Below, piece by piece: positions 1 through 7,757 of a stretch of DNA of 39,558 nucleotides (position 1 is the first letter of the stretch; each line of letters starts with the position of its first letter). Below the pieces are notes generated by a model. That model saw nothing but the letters and a program-made list of their open reading frames with translations. It ran no database searches and was not told where the DNA came from. The stretch is from the NCBI GenBank assembly GCA_012522475.1, contig JAAYKH010000001.1, forward strand, positions 1 through 39,558, given 5' to 3'. A program made the position numbers and the translations under genes. This DNA is from Chloroflexota bacterium. Its GTDB lineage: Bacteria > Chloroflexota > Anaerolineae > Anaerolineales > Anaerolineaceae.

Positions 1-1826
1 CCAACCTGACCCGGCTGGTAATAGTCGCTATCCACATCAACAAGCAAAGTCTCGTTAATCGCTAGGGCAAAACCATCCCAACCACAATAAGCTGCCAGGG
101 TGTAGGTTCCACTGGAGGGGATAAAACTTGAAAGCGACCAATCAACAATTGTGATATGATCGTCATTCACCTTGGTCCAAATTGAATAATATCCGTCTTC
201 ACTAATTTCTAACACGGAAAAGTTCCATTCGTCCACATAGCCGCAAACGAAACCAAAATCACCATCCCCTGCAACCTGCAAAACCTGAGCATCCACCGCC
301 ATAATCAGGTCACCATACTTATCGGGCAAAACCGCGTTTATATAGGTGCTCTCACTTTCAACATTAATCACCAGACGCCCATCGATGATGTCCGACCAGC
401 CTTCGTGATAATCTTCGAGGGACCAGTTGTTACGGTTATCCTCAAACATGTCGAACAATACCACGTCGCCATCCTGCTCATAATCCTCGTATTGTTCGTA
501 GGCAGCAGGCTCATAAATAATTGCCACCTGACCAGCTTCCGCAGCTTCGATTAAAGGCAGCGCCAGGTTGATCGGTCGCAGTGCGTTAATAAACCCGCCT
601 GTGGGTACGCAGTTATCGCGTTCATCAATAACGCCGTCACGATTCGTATCCGCCAGGGGGCGGCAATCCACAACGTCGCCTTCCATACCACCTGAGCCCA
701 CCTGGGTGGGTACGCCAATAATCTCTCCCTGGGGCGATGCCGCCAAGCCGCCACTGTTGCCGCCAGCGATCACTGCCGAAGTTTTAATATAGGCACGGTT
801 GCCATAGGGCTCTTCCGAGGTGAAACCACTGACTTCACCGCGGGTCAGGGTGATTGTCTCACCGCCAATCCCCGGGTAGCCCAGGATAAAAATGGGGTCG
901 CCCAGTTTAAGCGCTTCAGCCCGACCAATTTTTACCGGTTCAATTCCCAAAGCACCAAAATCCACCGGATTCCCATTCAGGTCCGATCTGATCTTAACCA
1001 CTGCCAGGTCCAGGTAATAATCTCCCTGCAGCACATCGGCATAGAACATCCGCTTGGGCGGTTGATCCTGCTCTTCGGTGATTGAAATGATCAGGTCAAC
1101 GACCTCGTAAAACCGATCCGACAGCACCACATGGGCATTCGTCAGGATCAATCCATCCTCAGAAATAACCGTCCCGGAACCCGACCAGCCATCGGTTTTC
1201 TGCCCATCAAAGACGATCTGCGCGGTAATCTGCACCACCGACTTGAAAGGGATCACATCACCACTCGTCGGTGACAGGGTTGTTGTTGGTTCAATAACCA
1301 CCACGTTTTCATCAGCGGTAAAAACCACACTAAGCGGGTTTGAAATAGAACCCGAAGCCGTGTTGACAATCACCTGGCTCACCGTTTCACCCGCGTCAAC
1401 AGCCTGGAATGTAAACACCACCGTTTCGCGGCCGTTTGGTGCAATCATCAGATCATAGGAAAATTTCATTTGTGAACGAGCGTCAAGATCATCAGTTGTT
1501 GTGGGCACAAAGTCCAGCAAATCCGCACTTTCGGCAATCGCTTTGGGCAGCAAGATTTCGTTTACAGTCACATTACGATCACCGACATTGGCAAGCACAA
1601 CCTCAATCGTAAAAATATCTCCGACCTTAACCGGAGCCGATGGCACGTGGATATCAACGTTCAACTTTTCTTTTGCTCCGCCAATCGCTGAACCCAGGCA
1701 AGCCACACCCCCAAGCAACATGAAGATCAGCAAACTCAGGATGAGCCACCGTTGATTAGCTTTTGTTTTTAGCAGCGTAAACCGAGTTTTTCCAGGGGTT
1801 GATTTTTCATTAAGCTTATCGTTCAT
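1..1826 (-). CDS. Secreted trypsin-like serine protease (S1C/DegP-like) with C-terminal lectin-like domain; 3' end outside window
   Basis: The frame is open from an ATG at 1826 to the window edge (608 codons) and lacks its C-terminus. Residues about 27-42 are a hydrophobic export segment ending in Cys43, a poor lipobox (GVAC), so it may be a lipoprotein or membrane anchored. Residues about 55-170 look like a beta-sandwich adhesion-type domain (CARDB/DUF11-like). The protease domain has the full triad in frame: His232 in TNAHVV, Asp273 in LDLAVVK, and Ser358 in AGGNSGG. After it comes a DxNxDGxIDxxD calcium-loop motif (DTNRDGVIDERD). The rest, from about residue 450, reads as a concanavalin/LamG-like sandwich rich in W, D and G. 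A GTGAGG site sits 6-7 nt before the chosen ATG; an in-frame ATG two codons upstream is too close to it. No PDZ domain is seen in the visible part. The likely role is extracytoplasmic proteolysis; the substrate is unknown. Confidence 0.8.
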   Translation of the reverse strand, partial: MNDKLNEKSTPGKTRFTLLKTKANQRWLILSLLIFMLLGGVACLGSAIGGAKEKLNVDIHVPSAPVKVGDIFTIEVVLANVGDRNVTVNEILLPKAIAESADLLDFVPTTTDDLDARSQMKFSYDLMIAPNGRETVVFTFQAVDAGETVSQVIVNTASGSISNPLSVVFTADENVVVIEPTTTLSPTSGDVIPFKSVVQITAQIVFDGQKTDGWSGSGTVISEDGLILTNAHVVLSDRFYEVVDLIISITEEQDQPPKRMFYADVLQGDYYLDLAVVKIRSDLNGNPVDFGALGIEPVKIGRAEALKLGDPIFILGYPGIGGETITLTRGEVSGFTSEEPYGNRAYIKTSAVIAGGNSGGLAASPQGEIIGVPTQVGSGGMEGDVVDCRPLADTNRDGVIDERDNCVPTGGFINALRPINLALPLIEAAEAGQVAIIYEPAAYEQYEDYEQDGDVVLFDMFEDNRNNWSLEDYHEGWSDIIDGRLVINVESESTYINAVLPDKYGDLIMAVDAQVLQVAGDGDFGFVCGYVDEWNFSVLEISEDGYYSIWTKVNDDHITIVDWSLSSFIPSSGTYTLAAYCGWDGFALAINETLLVDVDSDYYQPGQV

Positions 1827-1945
1827 CGTCATCCTCACTTGTAAAAGAGAACCAATCACCTGCCCTCAAATTATAGACCGAGACGGTCGATTAATGAACA
1901 ACCAACCGGCCTGAATTTCAGGTCGACAACACCGGGTGCAATTCA

Positions 1946-2365
1946 TCACCTGGTTTTTCTTTTATGTGCCAGGTCTGACTGCATCACCCGACAGCGATCG
2001 TGCCATAAGCGCTCATAATCCTCAGGGTCAATCAACCTGCCAGCCAGGTCGGCTATCGAATAAATCCCCGCTGCGTGACACCAATCCACACAAATCTGGT
2101 AAGCCTCCCAATCCAGGTCGTCAGGGTCGGGGTAAGCGGGAACAGCGGAAAGCCCGGCCAGGTAAGCCGCGAAAGCCCGCGTGTGCCCATCGGTCATCAC
2201 CCACAAGCCACCCAAGTTCTTGTAGGGGATCGGCGCCATACACTGGGGGGATTGTCGCTCAAATTCGCTCTGAACACGGATCAATTTTTCCCGGCTGATA
2301 TACAACTGCGAGGGCTGCAAATCACCCAGGTTAACCATACGCAGACCTGGCTGGGAAGTTGTCAT
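1946..2365 (-). CDS. ParB/sulfiredoxin-like small protein, hypothetical
   Basis: This is a 139-residue protein with no signal peptide or membrane segment. Residues 57-69 contain MTDGHTRAFAAYL, which resembles the GxHR-type nucleotide-binding loop of the ParB/sulfiredoxin fold. The N-terminal part (LQPSQLYIS then a helix) also resembles the first strand of that fold. The DNA-binding helix-turn-helix of true ParB is missing and the protein is short, so a chromosome-partition role is unlikely. The start codon lies one base after the stop of the upstream methyltransferase gene (TGA-T-ATG), so the two are almost certainly translationally coupled. The function is not known. Confidence 0.6.
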   Translation of the reverse strand: MTTSQPGLRMVNLGDLQPSQLYISREKLIRVQSEFERQSPQCMAPIPYKNLGGLWVMTDGHTRAFAAYLAGLSAVPAYPDPDDLDWEAYQICVDWCHAAGIYSIADLAGRLIDPEDYERLWHDRCRVMQSDLAHKRKTR

Positions 2366-2366
2366 A

Positions 2367-3011
2367 TCAACAGCCTTTCCAGGTTAATTGATAAATTCCA
2401 GCGCACGCCGATACCTGCTCATAATACATTGAAAAACCAGCCTGACAAAGCACATCAGAGAGCGCCTCGGCACACCAGTAATATTCATCGCCATCCCACC
2501 AGGCAGCAAAACGTTCCTGTGCGGAATGATAATCAGCCAGATTCTGAAAAGAAATATCGCCGATGATGATCAACCCACCTTCTTTAAGCCAATAACTTGC
2601 CATCTTTTTAAGGATTTCAACTTTCACGGCATCCGGGAATTCATGAAAGGTGTACGATGAAAGGATGCGATCAAAGCGCGAATCAAGTTTTTCCAACCAG
2701 CCCTCTCGGGTCAAATCGGCCTGCACCAGGTGGGCTCCGGGGTGTGCCAGTTGGGCTTTCTCCAACATCGCACTTGAAAAATCCAGGCCCCAAATCTGCT
2801 CATCCGGGATATTTAACCGGCTGGCTAAATTACCCGTGCCAATGCCCACATCGAGAACCCGATGAGCAGGCTGAATTTCAGCACGCTTGACGAAACTCTG
2901 CAAAACCGCATCATAGCCAAGAAACGGGAAGGCTTCCTCACCCCTGAGATCGGCATCATAAGTGCCGGCCCATTTGTCAAAAAGATCTTTTCGCTGATTG
3001 GTGTGTGGCAT
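2367..3011 (-). CDS. SAM-dependent class I methyltransferase
   Basis: This is a 214-residue protein. The SAM-binding motif I is VLDVGIGTGNLA (about residues 52-63), followed by an acidic strand end at IWGLDFSSAML and motif III-like LVQADLT. The N-terminus DLFDKWAGTYDADL resembles YrrT-type small-molecule methyltransferases. I chose the ATG at 3011 because GAGG lies 8 nt before it; the longer frame beginning at 3044 has no ribosome site. The substrate cannot be read from sequence. It is the first gene of a two-gene unit with the ParB-like gene downstream, and a 12-bp palindrome lies in its promoter region. Confidence 0.75.
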   Translation of the reverse strand: MPHTNQRKDLFDKWAGTYDADLRGEEAFPFLGYDAVLQSFVKRAEIQPAHRVLDVGIGTGNLASRLNIPDEQIWGLDFSSAMLEKAQLAHPGAHLVQADLTREGWLEKLDSRFDRILSSYTFHEFPDAVKVEILKKMASYWLKEGGLIIIGDISFQNLADYHSAQERFAAWWDGDEYYWCAEALSDVLCQAGFSMYYEQVSACAGIYQLTWKGC

Positions 3012-3042
3012 CAAAATTACCTCATAAACATTTCCAACCTTC

Positions 3043-3075
3043 ATTCTATTTCATTTTATCAACGTTGATTGTCAA
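3043..3075 (-). promoter_or_regulatory. Candidate promoter with operator-like palindrome for the methyltransferase gene
   Basis: A consensus -35 (TTGACA, 3070-3075) is followed directly by the perfect palindrome ATCAACGTTGAT (3058-3069) and then TAGAAT (3043-3048). The spacer would be 21 nt, which is long for sigma70 but recalls MerR-type promoters, where a dyad sits in an over-long spacer. A weaker reading is that the palindrome is only a repressor site. Confidence 0.35.
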
Positions 3076-3115
3076 GAGCAACTTCATTAAAGAGACCGGC
3101 AAAATGATTCAATTC

Positions 3116-3146
3116 TTGCAAAATATTTACATTATTCCTGTATACT
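3116..3146 (+). promoter_or_regulatory. Possible promoter for the GIN-domain lipoprotein gene
   Basis: TTGCAA (3116-3121) and TATACT (3141-3146) are separated by 19 nt, 35 nt before the start codon. The -10 is good, but the spacing is long and the -35 is partial. Confidence 0.35.
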
Positions 3147-3181
3147 CTTAACCATTAGAAATTCATCAAAAGGATACAACG

Positions 3182-3931
3182 ATGAGCAAAAGTAAATTTC
3201 TTATAATTCCCTTGTTAATCGCGATGGTTTTCATCCTCAGCGCATGCCAGGAGTTTCCCAAGTTCAACATTGTGCGTGGGTCAGGCATACTGATCACTGA
3301 GGATCGCCCGGTGAGCGGCTTTACCGCCATCCAACTGGACGGCGCCGGGCGCCTGTTCATTGTTCAGGGCGATAGCGAATCACTGAAAATCCGTGCCGAC
3401 GACAACCTGATGGCCAACCTGACCGCAGAGGTGCAAGAGGATACCCTGGTCTTAGGTTATCGAGAACAGTTCTGGCGTAAAACCTTCCTCCCCTCGCAGC
3501 CAGTCGTTTACGCCCTCACAATGACCGAGATGAGCACATTGACGCTGAACGGTGCTGCCGATGTGGAAATTCAAGCACTGGAAACTGAAGCTTTCGATCT
3601 GGAGATTTACGGCGCTGGCAATGTCGTTGTTCAAAGCCTTTCTGCAGAAAAATTATCCGTCAACCTGTCCGGAGCAGGCTCTGTATCTGTCAGAGGCACG
3701 GTTACTGAACAGACGGTCCATCTTGATGGTGCCAGCAACTACCAGGCAGGCGGCTTACAGTCCAGGCACACATCCATCGAGATCAACGGCTTGGGCCAAG
3801 GGATTGTATGGGCTGCAGAGACCCTTCAGACAAACATCAACGGTGGTGGTTCGGTCAGCTATTATGGGGCACCCGAGGTCGTACAACAGATCAGCGGGCT
3901 GGGCGAGGTGAGAAACCTGGGCAAGAAATAA
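3182..3931 (+). CDS. GIN-domain (DUF2807) lipoprotein
   Basis: This is a 249-residue lipoprotein. A signal peptide of about 21 residues ends in the lipobox LSAC, with Cys22 as the lipidated residue. The rest is a head-GIN/DUF2807 beta-helix: repeated short strands with Asn/Asp-Gly-Ala turns (LDGAGRLFI, LNGAADVEI, IYGAGNVVV, LSGAGSVSV, LDGASNYQA), one rung every 20 or so residues. Such proteins are adhesin-like or scaffold proteins with no catalytic residues and are often next to envelope-stress membrane proteins. An AAGGA site lies 8 nt before the ATG. The gene is followed 80 nt later by a small multi-pass membrane protein on the same strand, which suggests a shared envelope role. Confidence 0.8.
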   Translation: MSKSKFLIIPLLIAMVFILSACQEFPKFNIVRGSGILITEDRPVSGFTAIQLDGAGRLFIVQGDSESLKIRADDNLMANLTAEVQEDTLVLGYREQFWRKTFLPSQPVVYALTMTEMSTLTLNGAADVEIQALETEAFDLEIYGAGNVVVQSLSAEKLSVNLSGAGSVSVRGTVTEQTVHLDGASNYQAGGLQSRHTSIEINGLGQGIVWAAETLQTNINGGGSVSYYGAPEVVQQISGLGEVRNLGKK

Positions 3932-4010
3932 TTAAGCGCCCGTGATAAAATTAACCCCTCCTGAGGTCATTTGGAGACTGACAGCCGGGTATTAGAATAC
4001 GGAGGTACAC

Positions 4011-4517
4011 ATGAAAAGAAAAAGCAGAGCCTTTGGCGGCATTTTACTGGTCCTTGTGGGCGTTTTGTTGCTCATTCGGGAACTCAGGCCAGATTTATTC
4101 AAATACTGGGATTGGTCGTTTTTCGTTATCGGCCTGGGCGTCTTTTTCCTGCTTTGGGCAATTCTTAGCAGGTCAGGCAGGCTGGCCGTTCCTGGGTCAA
4201 TCCTGGCGGGAATTGGCGGCATCCTGTACTATCAAAACCTGACGAATGATTGGGCTAGCTGGTCGTATATCTGGGCGTTAATCCCGGGCTTTGTGGGCAT
4301 CGGGGTGGTCATCAGCGGGATAATCGACCGCAACTACAAAGAAGCCTTCACAGGCGAGCTAACCCTGCTGTTGATCAGCGGTGTGCTGTTTGTTGTGCTG
4401 GGCGGGTATTTTGGTCTACAACCAGAGATCACCCGCTATTGGCCGGCATTGCTGATCCTGCTGGGCGTCATTGCCTTGATACGCGCCCTTATTCCAGGGA
4501 AGAGTAAGCGCACCTGA
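4011..4517 (+). CDS. Multi-pass membrane protein, LiaI/LiaF-like transmembrane region (DUF5668-like)
   Basis: This is a 168-residue, very hydrophobic protein with about six membrane segments: residues about 9-27, 34-52, 58-75, 83-100, 112-130 and 140-158. The pattern of GGILLVLVGVLLLIRE followed by FVIGLGVFFLLW is typical of the LiaI/LiaF-like N-terminal region seen in envelope-stress proteins. It has no enzymatic motif. A strong GGAGG lies 7 nt before the ATG. It is the second gene of a pair with the GIN-domain lipoprotein and ends shortly before a perfect bidirectional terminator. Confidence 0.7.
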   Translation: MKRKSRAFGGILLVLVGVLLLIRELRPDLFKYWDWSFFVIGLGVFFLLWAILSRSGRLAVPGSILAGIGGILYYQNLTNDWASWSYIWALIPGFVGIGVVISGIIDRNYKEAFTGELTLLLISGVLFVVLGGYFGLQPEITRYWPALLILLGVIALIRALIPGKSKRT

Positions 4518-4576
4518 CCTCCCCAGACAGCCAGCGATCAACTTGCTGCAGCACACACGAACCACAAATTAATCAC

Positions 4577-4609
4577 AAACAGGGTTGGCACTGACCACCA
4601 ACCCTGTTT
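4577..4609. terminator. Bidirectional terminator between convergent genes
   Basis: A perfect 12-bp stem (AAACAGGGTTGG, 4577-4588, with its complement at 4598-4609) has a 9-nt loop. A-rich and T-rich flanks suit termination in both directions. It sits between the converging membrane-protein gene and the HIT gene. Confidence 0.8.
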
Positions 4610-4624
4610 CTCTGTAACTAACAT

Positions 4625-5116
4625 TCATTCGTCTAAATTTTCCCAGGCAGTTTTCACACGCTCATAGGTCTGTTCCAAAGATTCTGGCAGAACCCGAGTT
4701 TTCCCCAGGATGGAAATAAAGCTGGTGTCACCCCCCCAACGTGGCACAATATGCATGTGCAGGTGATCTGCAATGCCTGCGCCGGCGATTTCCCCCAGGT
4801 TCATCCCCACGTTAAAACCCTCTGGCTTGTAGACGAAACTCAACACCGCCACGGCTTTGGTCACCTGTTCCATCATCTCAGTCCGCACCTCAGCGTTAAG
4901 TTCATCCAGCTTGCTGACATGCTGATAAGGCACACACATAAGATGCCCGCTGGTGTAGGGCTAGCGGTTCAGGATCATAAACAGGCCCTTACCCCGATAA
5001 AAAATAAGGTTATCCAAACCATCTTCATGTTCTGCCGCCTGGCAAAACACACAACCCTGATCGGCCCGGTTCCCTTGAATGTATTTCATGCGCCACGGTG
5101 TCCAGATATAATCCAT
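4625..5116 (-). pseudogene. HIT-family nucleotide hydrolase/phosphorylase, interrupted by an in-frame TAG
   Basis: Read through one amber codon at 4961-4963, the frame gives a 163-residue HIT protein. The N-terminus is MDYIWTPWRMKYI with a zinc-type CVFC. The C-terminal half carries the histidine triad HLHMH before IVPRW. Across the break the sequence reads FMILNR[12 protein letters not shown], where family members normally have Tyr (NRYPY), so a Tyr codon (TAC/TAT) appears to have become TAG by one base change. There is no frameshift. The start at 5116 has AAAGGAA about 10 nt upstream. HIT proteins of this type hydrolyse or phosphorolyse dinucleoside polyphosphates such as Ap4A. The cause could be a true nonsense mutation or a sequence error; everything else in the gene looks undegraded. 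Confidence 0.8.
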
Positions 5117-5345
5117 AGAGCCTTTTCCTTTCGTTGCGCTTTTAATTGTAACAGAATTACACTGGTGGGCATATTCTGCTGTACTCAGTGCCTTCCCCGT
5201 CAGGGGCCAGATAACGCTCATTGTTCGCCCCGCTTTCCGTCTGCCTTCAAACGAACCTGACCGTTAATTCAACCAAAACAGACCCGCTCACTAAAGGCCA
5301 AATTTAAAGCTATACTTAACACACTTTTGAAGAACAGCTTTCATT

Positions 5346-6590
5346 ATGGAACAGTACAGCTTCTTTCAACCCCAAAACATCCTCAGCGTCAGCCAGCTGG
5401 CCGGATACTTGCGCCAGTTGATCGAGGGCGATGAACACTTGCAAGACCTGTGGGTGGAGGGCGAAATCTCCAATTTTTCACGTCCCGGTTCGGGCCATCT
5501 GTACTTCACCCTGAAAGACAGTCAGTCCGCGATCCGCTGTGTGATGTGGCGCAATGCCGCGGCGCGTTTAAACTTTGAGCCCCGCGAAGGTTTGGCAGTA
5601 GAAGCCCACGGCGGGATGGGTGTTTATGAAACTGCTGGCCAGGTACAACTCTATGTGGATACCCTGCGTCCTGCCGGTGAAGGCGCACTTTTTCAAGAAT
5701 TTCTACGCCTGAAAGCCAAACTGGAGGCCGAAGGCCTCTTTGACCCGGCTATAAAACAGCTCATCCCTCCTTTGCCCAAGGTGATCGGTATTGTCACCTC
5801 GCCCACCGGGGCCGCCTTGCAGGATATGCTCAACACCCTGCGCCGAAGATACCCCGTCGTCCAGGTCGTACTTTCCCCCTCGGCTGTCCAGGGAGCGAGT
5901 GCACCCGGTGAGATCGTGGCCGCCCTGACGCGGCTCAACCAGCAGGTCAAACCCGATGTAATTCTCATCGGACGGGGCGGCGGTTCGATTGAAGATTTGT
6001 GGGCCTTCAATAACGAGGACGTCGCACGCGCCGTGGCTGCTTCCGCTGCCCCGGTCGTTTCCGGCGTTGGGCACGAAACTGATTTCACCCTGACCGATTT
6101 TTCTGCCGATCTGCGTGCGCCCACGCCAACCGCGGCAGCCGAGGTCGCCACCCCTGACCGGGTTGAGCTGATCGGTGCCATCGCAGAGCTGGCCAACCGT
6201 CACACCACCCATCTAAATGGGTTGCTCTCCGACCTGGGCTGGTCAGTCAGGCAGGAACAAAACGCCCTGGCGCGCCTTTCGCCTCGGTATGCGATCAATG
6301 CCTACCGCCAGCGCTTGGATGAGATCTCATCGCGCCTGGAACGCAGCGTCCAAACCAGCCTGGAAAGGAAAAAATTGCAGTTAACCCATCTGCAGCAATC
6401 TTTGCGCAGTTTGAGCCCTCGCGCGGTGCTCAACCGCGGCTACGCCATCGTGACCCGGGTCAGCGATGGCGTGCTGATCAAACAAGCAAACCAAGTGAAC
6501 CCGAATGATGACGTCCGTATCCAGGTCAGCCAGGGAAGGCTGGACGCCCGCATCTTAAAAATCACACAGGAGAATGAACATGAGCGATAA
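5346..6590 (+). CDS. xseA: Exodeoxyribonuclease VII large subunit
   Basis: This is a 414-residue protein and full length for the family. The N-terminal OB-fold (about residues 10-105) includes LWVEGEISNFSRPGSGHLYF. The catalytic domain carries GIVTSPTGAALQDML, ILIGRGGGSIEDLWAFN and PVVSGVGHETDFTL, with the conserved acidic and His residues present. A long helical region follows and ends in the typical RGYAIV motif. With XseB it forms a nuclease that degrades single-stranded DNA to oligonucleotides from either end. Its last codons overlap xseB. It is divergent from the HIT gene; the 229-nt gap between them holds a possible -10 (TATACT, 5311-5316) without a clear -35. Confidence 0.96.
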   Translation: MEQYSFFQPQNILSVSQLAGYLRQLIEGDEHLQDLWVEGEISNFSRPGSGHLYFTLKDSQSAIRCVMWRNAAARLNFEPREGLAVEAHGGMGVYETAGQVQLYVDTLRPAGEGALFQEFLRLKAKLEAEGLFDPAIKQLIPPLPKVIGIVTSPTGAALQDMLNTLRRRYPVVQVVLSPSAVQGASAPGEIVAALTRLNQQVKPDVILIGRGGGSIEDLWAFNNEDVARAVAASAAPVVSGVGHETDFTLTDFSADLRAPTPTAAAEVATPDRVELIGAIAELANRHTTHLNGLLSDLGWSVRQEQNALARLSPRYAINAYRQRLDEISSRLERSVQTSLERKKLQLTHLQQSLRSLSPRAVLNRGYAIVTRVSDGVLIKQANQVNPNDDVRIQVSQGRLDARILKITQENEHER

Positions 6591-6807
6591 CCTGTCCCAG
6601 GACATCCAGGCAATGGATTTTGAAACCGCTTTCAATGCCTTGCAGGAAAACGTGGCCCAGCTTGAAGGGGCAGATTTGCCCCTTGAGCAAGCCCTGGCCC
6701 TGTTCGAGCGCGGCCAGGCACTGGCCAAACACTGTGCAGCGCTTTTAGAGGCAGCCGAGCTTAAAGTTCGCACCCTGACAACAGACACTGAAGAAACAGA
6801 AGCATAA
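6580..6807 (+). CDS. xseB: Exodeoxyribonuclease VII small subunit
   Basis: This is a 75-residue helical protein with the family pattern: FETAFNALQENVAQLEGADLPLEQALALFERG, two helices joined by a short turn, then an acidic tail. It assembles in several copies onto XseA and is needed for nuclease activity. I chose the ATG at 6580 because AGGAG lies 7 nt upstream; the ATG at 6574 would sit one base from that site. It overlaps xseA by 11 nt, which keeps the two subunits coupled. Confidence 0.93.
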   Translation: MSDNLSQDIQAMDFETAFNALQENVAQLEGADLPLEQALALFERGQALAKHCAALLEAAELKVRTLTTDTEETEA

Positions 6808-6811
6808 TTCA

Positions 6812-7273
6812 ATGCCCCTGACAGGTATTTTTCAAAACCCGGTTTTCATCGCCACCCTGGTGACTTCCTTATTAGCCCAGGTTCTCAAACTGCCCCTCAG
6901 CTACCTGCATACCAGAGAATGGGATCTTTCGTTGCTGGTCAGCACCGGCGGGATGCCCAGTTCACATTCTGCTGTCGTCACCGCGGCAGCCGCGGGCATT
7001 GGTTATTATGCTGGCTTCAACACGCCCCTGTTCGGTCTGGCGTTTGCCATCGCCAGCGTGGTGATCTACGATGCCACCAATATCCGTCGGCAGGCTGGCT
7101 TCCATGCACAACAGATCAACCGCATTATCAAAGAGATGTTCGTTGGTGAAAAAGCACCTGTTGAAGAATTCAAAGAATTGCGTGAAGTGCTGGGGCATTC
7201 CCCCGCTGAAGCCCTGGGCGGGGTGATCCTGGGCCTCCTTGTCAACGTGGTGTTCTGGCAGCTCTGGCCGTAG
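6812..7273 (+). CDS. Divergent PAP2-family membrane protein (DUF212/YuiD-like)
   Basis: This 153-residue protein keeps the three hallmarks of the divergent PAP2 family: GGMPSSHSA near residue 47, YDATNIRRQAG near residue 88, and LGHSPAEALGG near residue 128. Hydrophobic segments surround these motifs. Members are integral membrane proteins distantly related to lipid phosphatases; true phosphatase activity is unproven for the family. It starts 4 nt after xseB, so it is probably transcribed with the exonuclease VII genes. The downstream sequence becomes sharply AT-rich. Confidence 0.88.
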   Translation: MPLTGIFQNPVFIATLVTSLLAQVLKLPLSYLHTREWDLSLLVSTGGMPSSHSAVVTAAAAGIGYYAGFNTPLFGLAFAIASVVIYDATNIRRQAGFHAQQINRIIKEMFVGEKAPVEEFKELREVLGHSPAEALGGVILGLLVNVVFWQLWP

Positions 7274-7757
7274 TATTTTCTTAGCTCTATAAATAATTTT
7301 GTATAAGCCCCCCAAATAGCAAATTGTAAGTTGTCTTTCTCCGCTAGATATCGGGGATTTCGTACTTGGGGCAATAAATCAGGAGCAGGCGATAAGGTGT
7401 TGCGACACAAATCCAAGGATCGTGTAAAGCAAAATAGTGTCAAATCAGAGGGCTATGGACACCCAGTTATCTACCAATAAGCAAAAACACTATTCAACAG
7501 CATAAATTTTTATCGCAAGTAAGGAGGCACAATTTCAATGCCAATAGTAAGTTAAGTAACAATGCTCCTAATGAGCCATGCTTTACTTTGTTTTTATAAA
7601 ATATTCTTTATTGACACTTGCATGAAAACATCATTGATTTCAAGAAGAGTTATCTATACAAACTTAATATATTCTTAAATTATGATAAACAAAATACAGA
7701 GTCAACATTAAGTTCAATTTTATTCGAGGTGCTGAATACTTGCAGGAGGTTGTCATT
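7274..7757. other. AT-rich intergenic stretch without a gene
   Basis: I see no supported gene in these 484 bases. The sequence is clearly more AT-rich than the flanking housekeeping DNA. TTGACA at 7612-7617 lacks a matching -10 at normal spacing. The last 14 bases hold the AGGAGG ribosome site of the next gene. The stretch may be the left part of a transferred segment. Confidence 0.5.

Noticed and set aside
1936-2566. Plus-strand frames over the ParB-like and methyltransferase genes
   Set aside because: Pro/Arg/Ser-rich shadows without start sites; the minus-strand genes carry the motifs.
4961-4963. TAG as a recoded sense codon such as pyrrolysine
   Set aside because: TAG ends truA and murJ here, and the position is a Tyr in the family; a one-base change or error is simpler.
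5693-6212. Minus-strand frames of about 168 codons inside xseA
   Set aside because: Opposite strand of a certain gene; sequence is low-complexity Ser/Ala/Gly/Arg.
7612-7640. Promoter at TTGACA (7612) for the ComEC-like gene
   Set aside because: No -10-like hexamer at 16-18 nt spacing.
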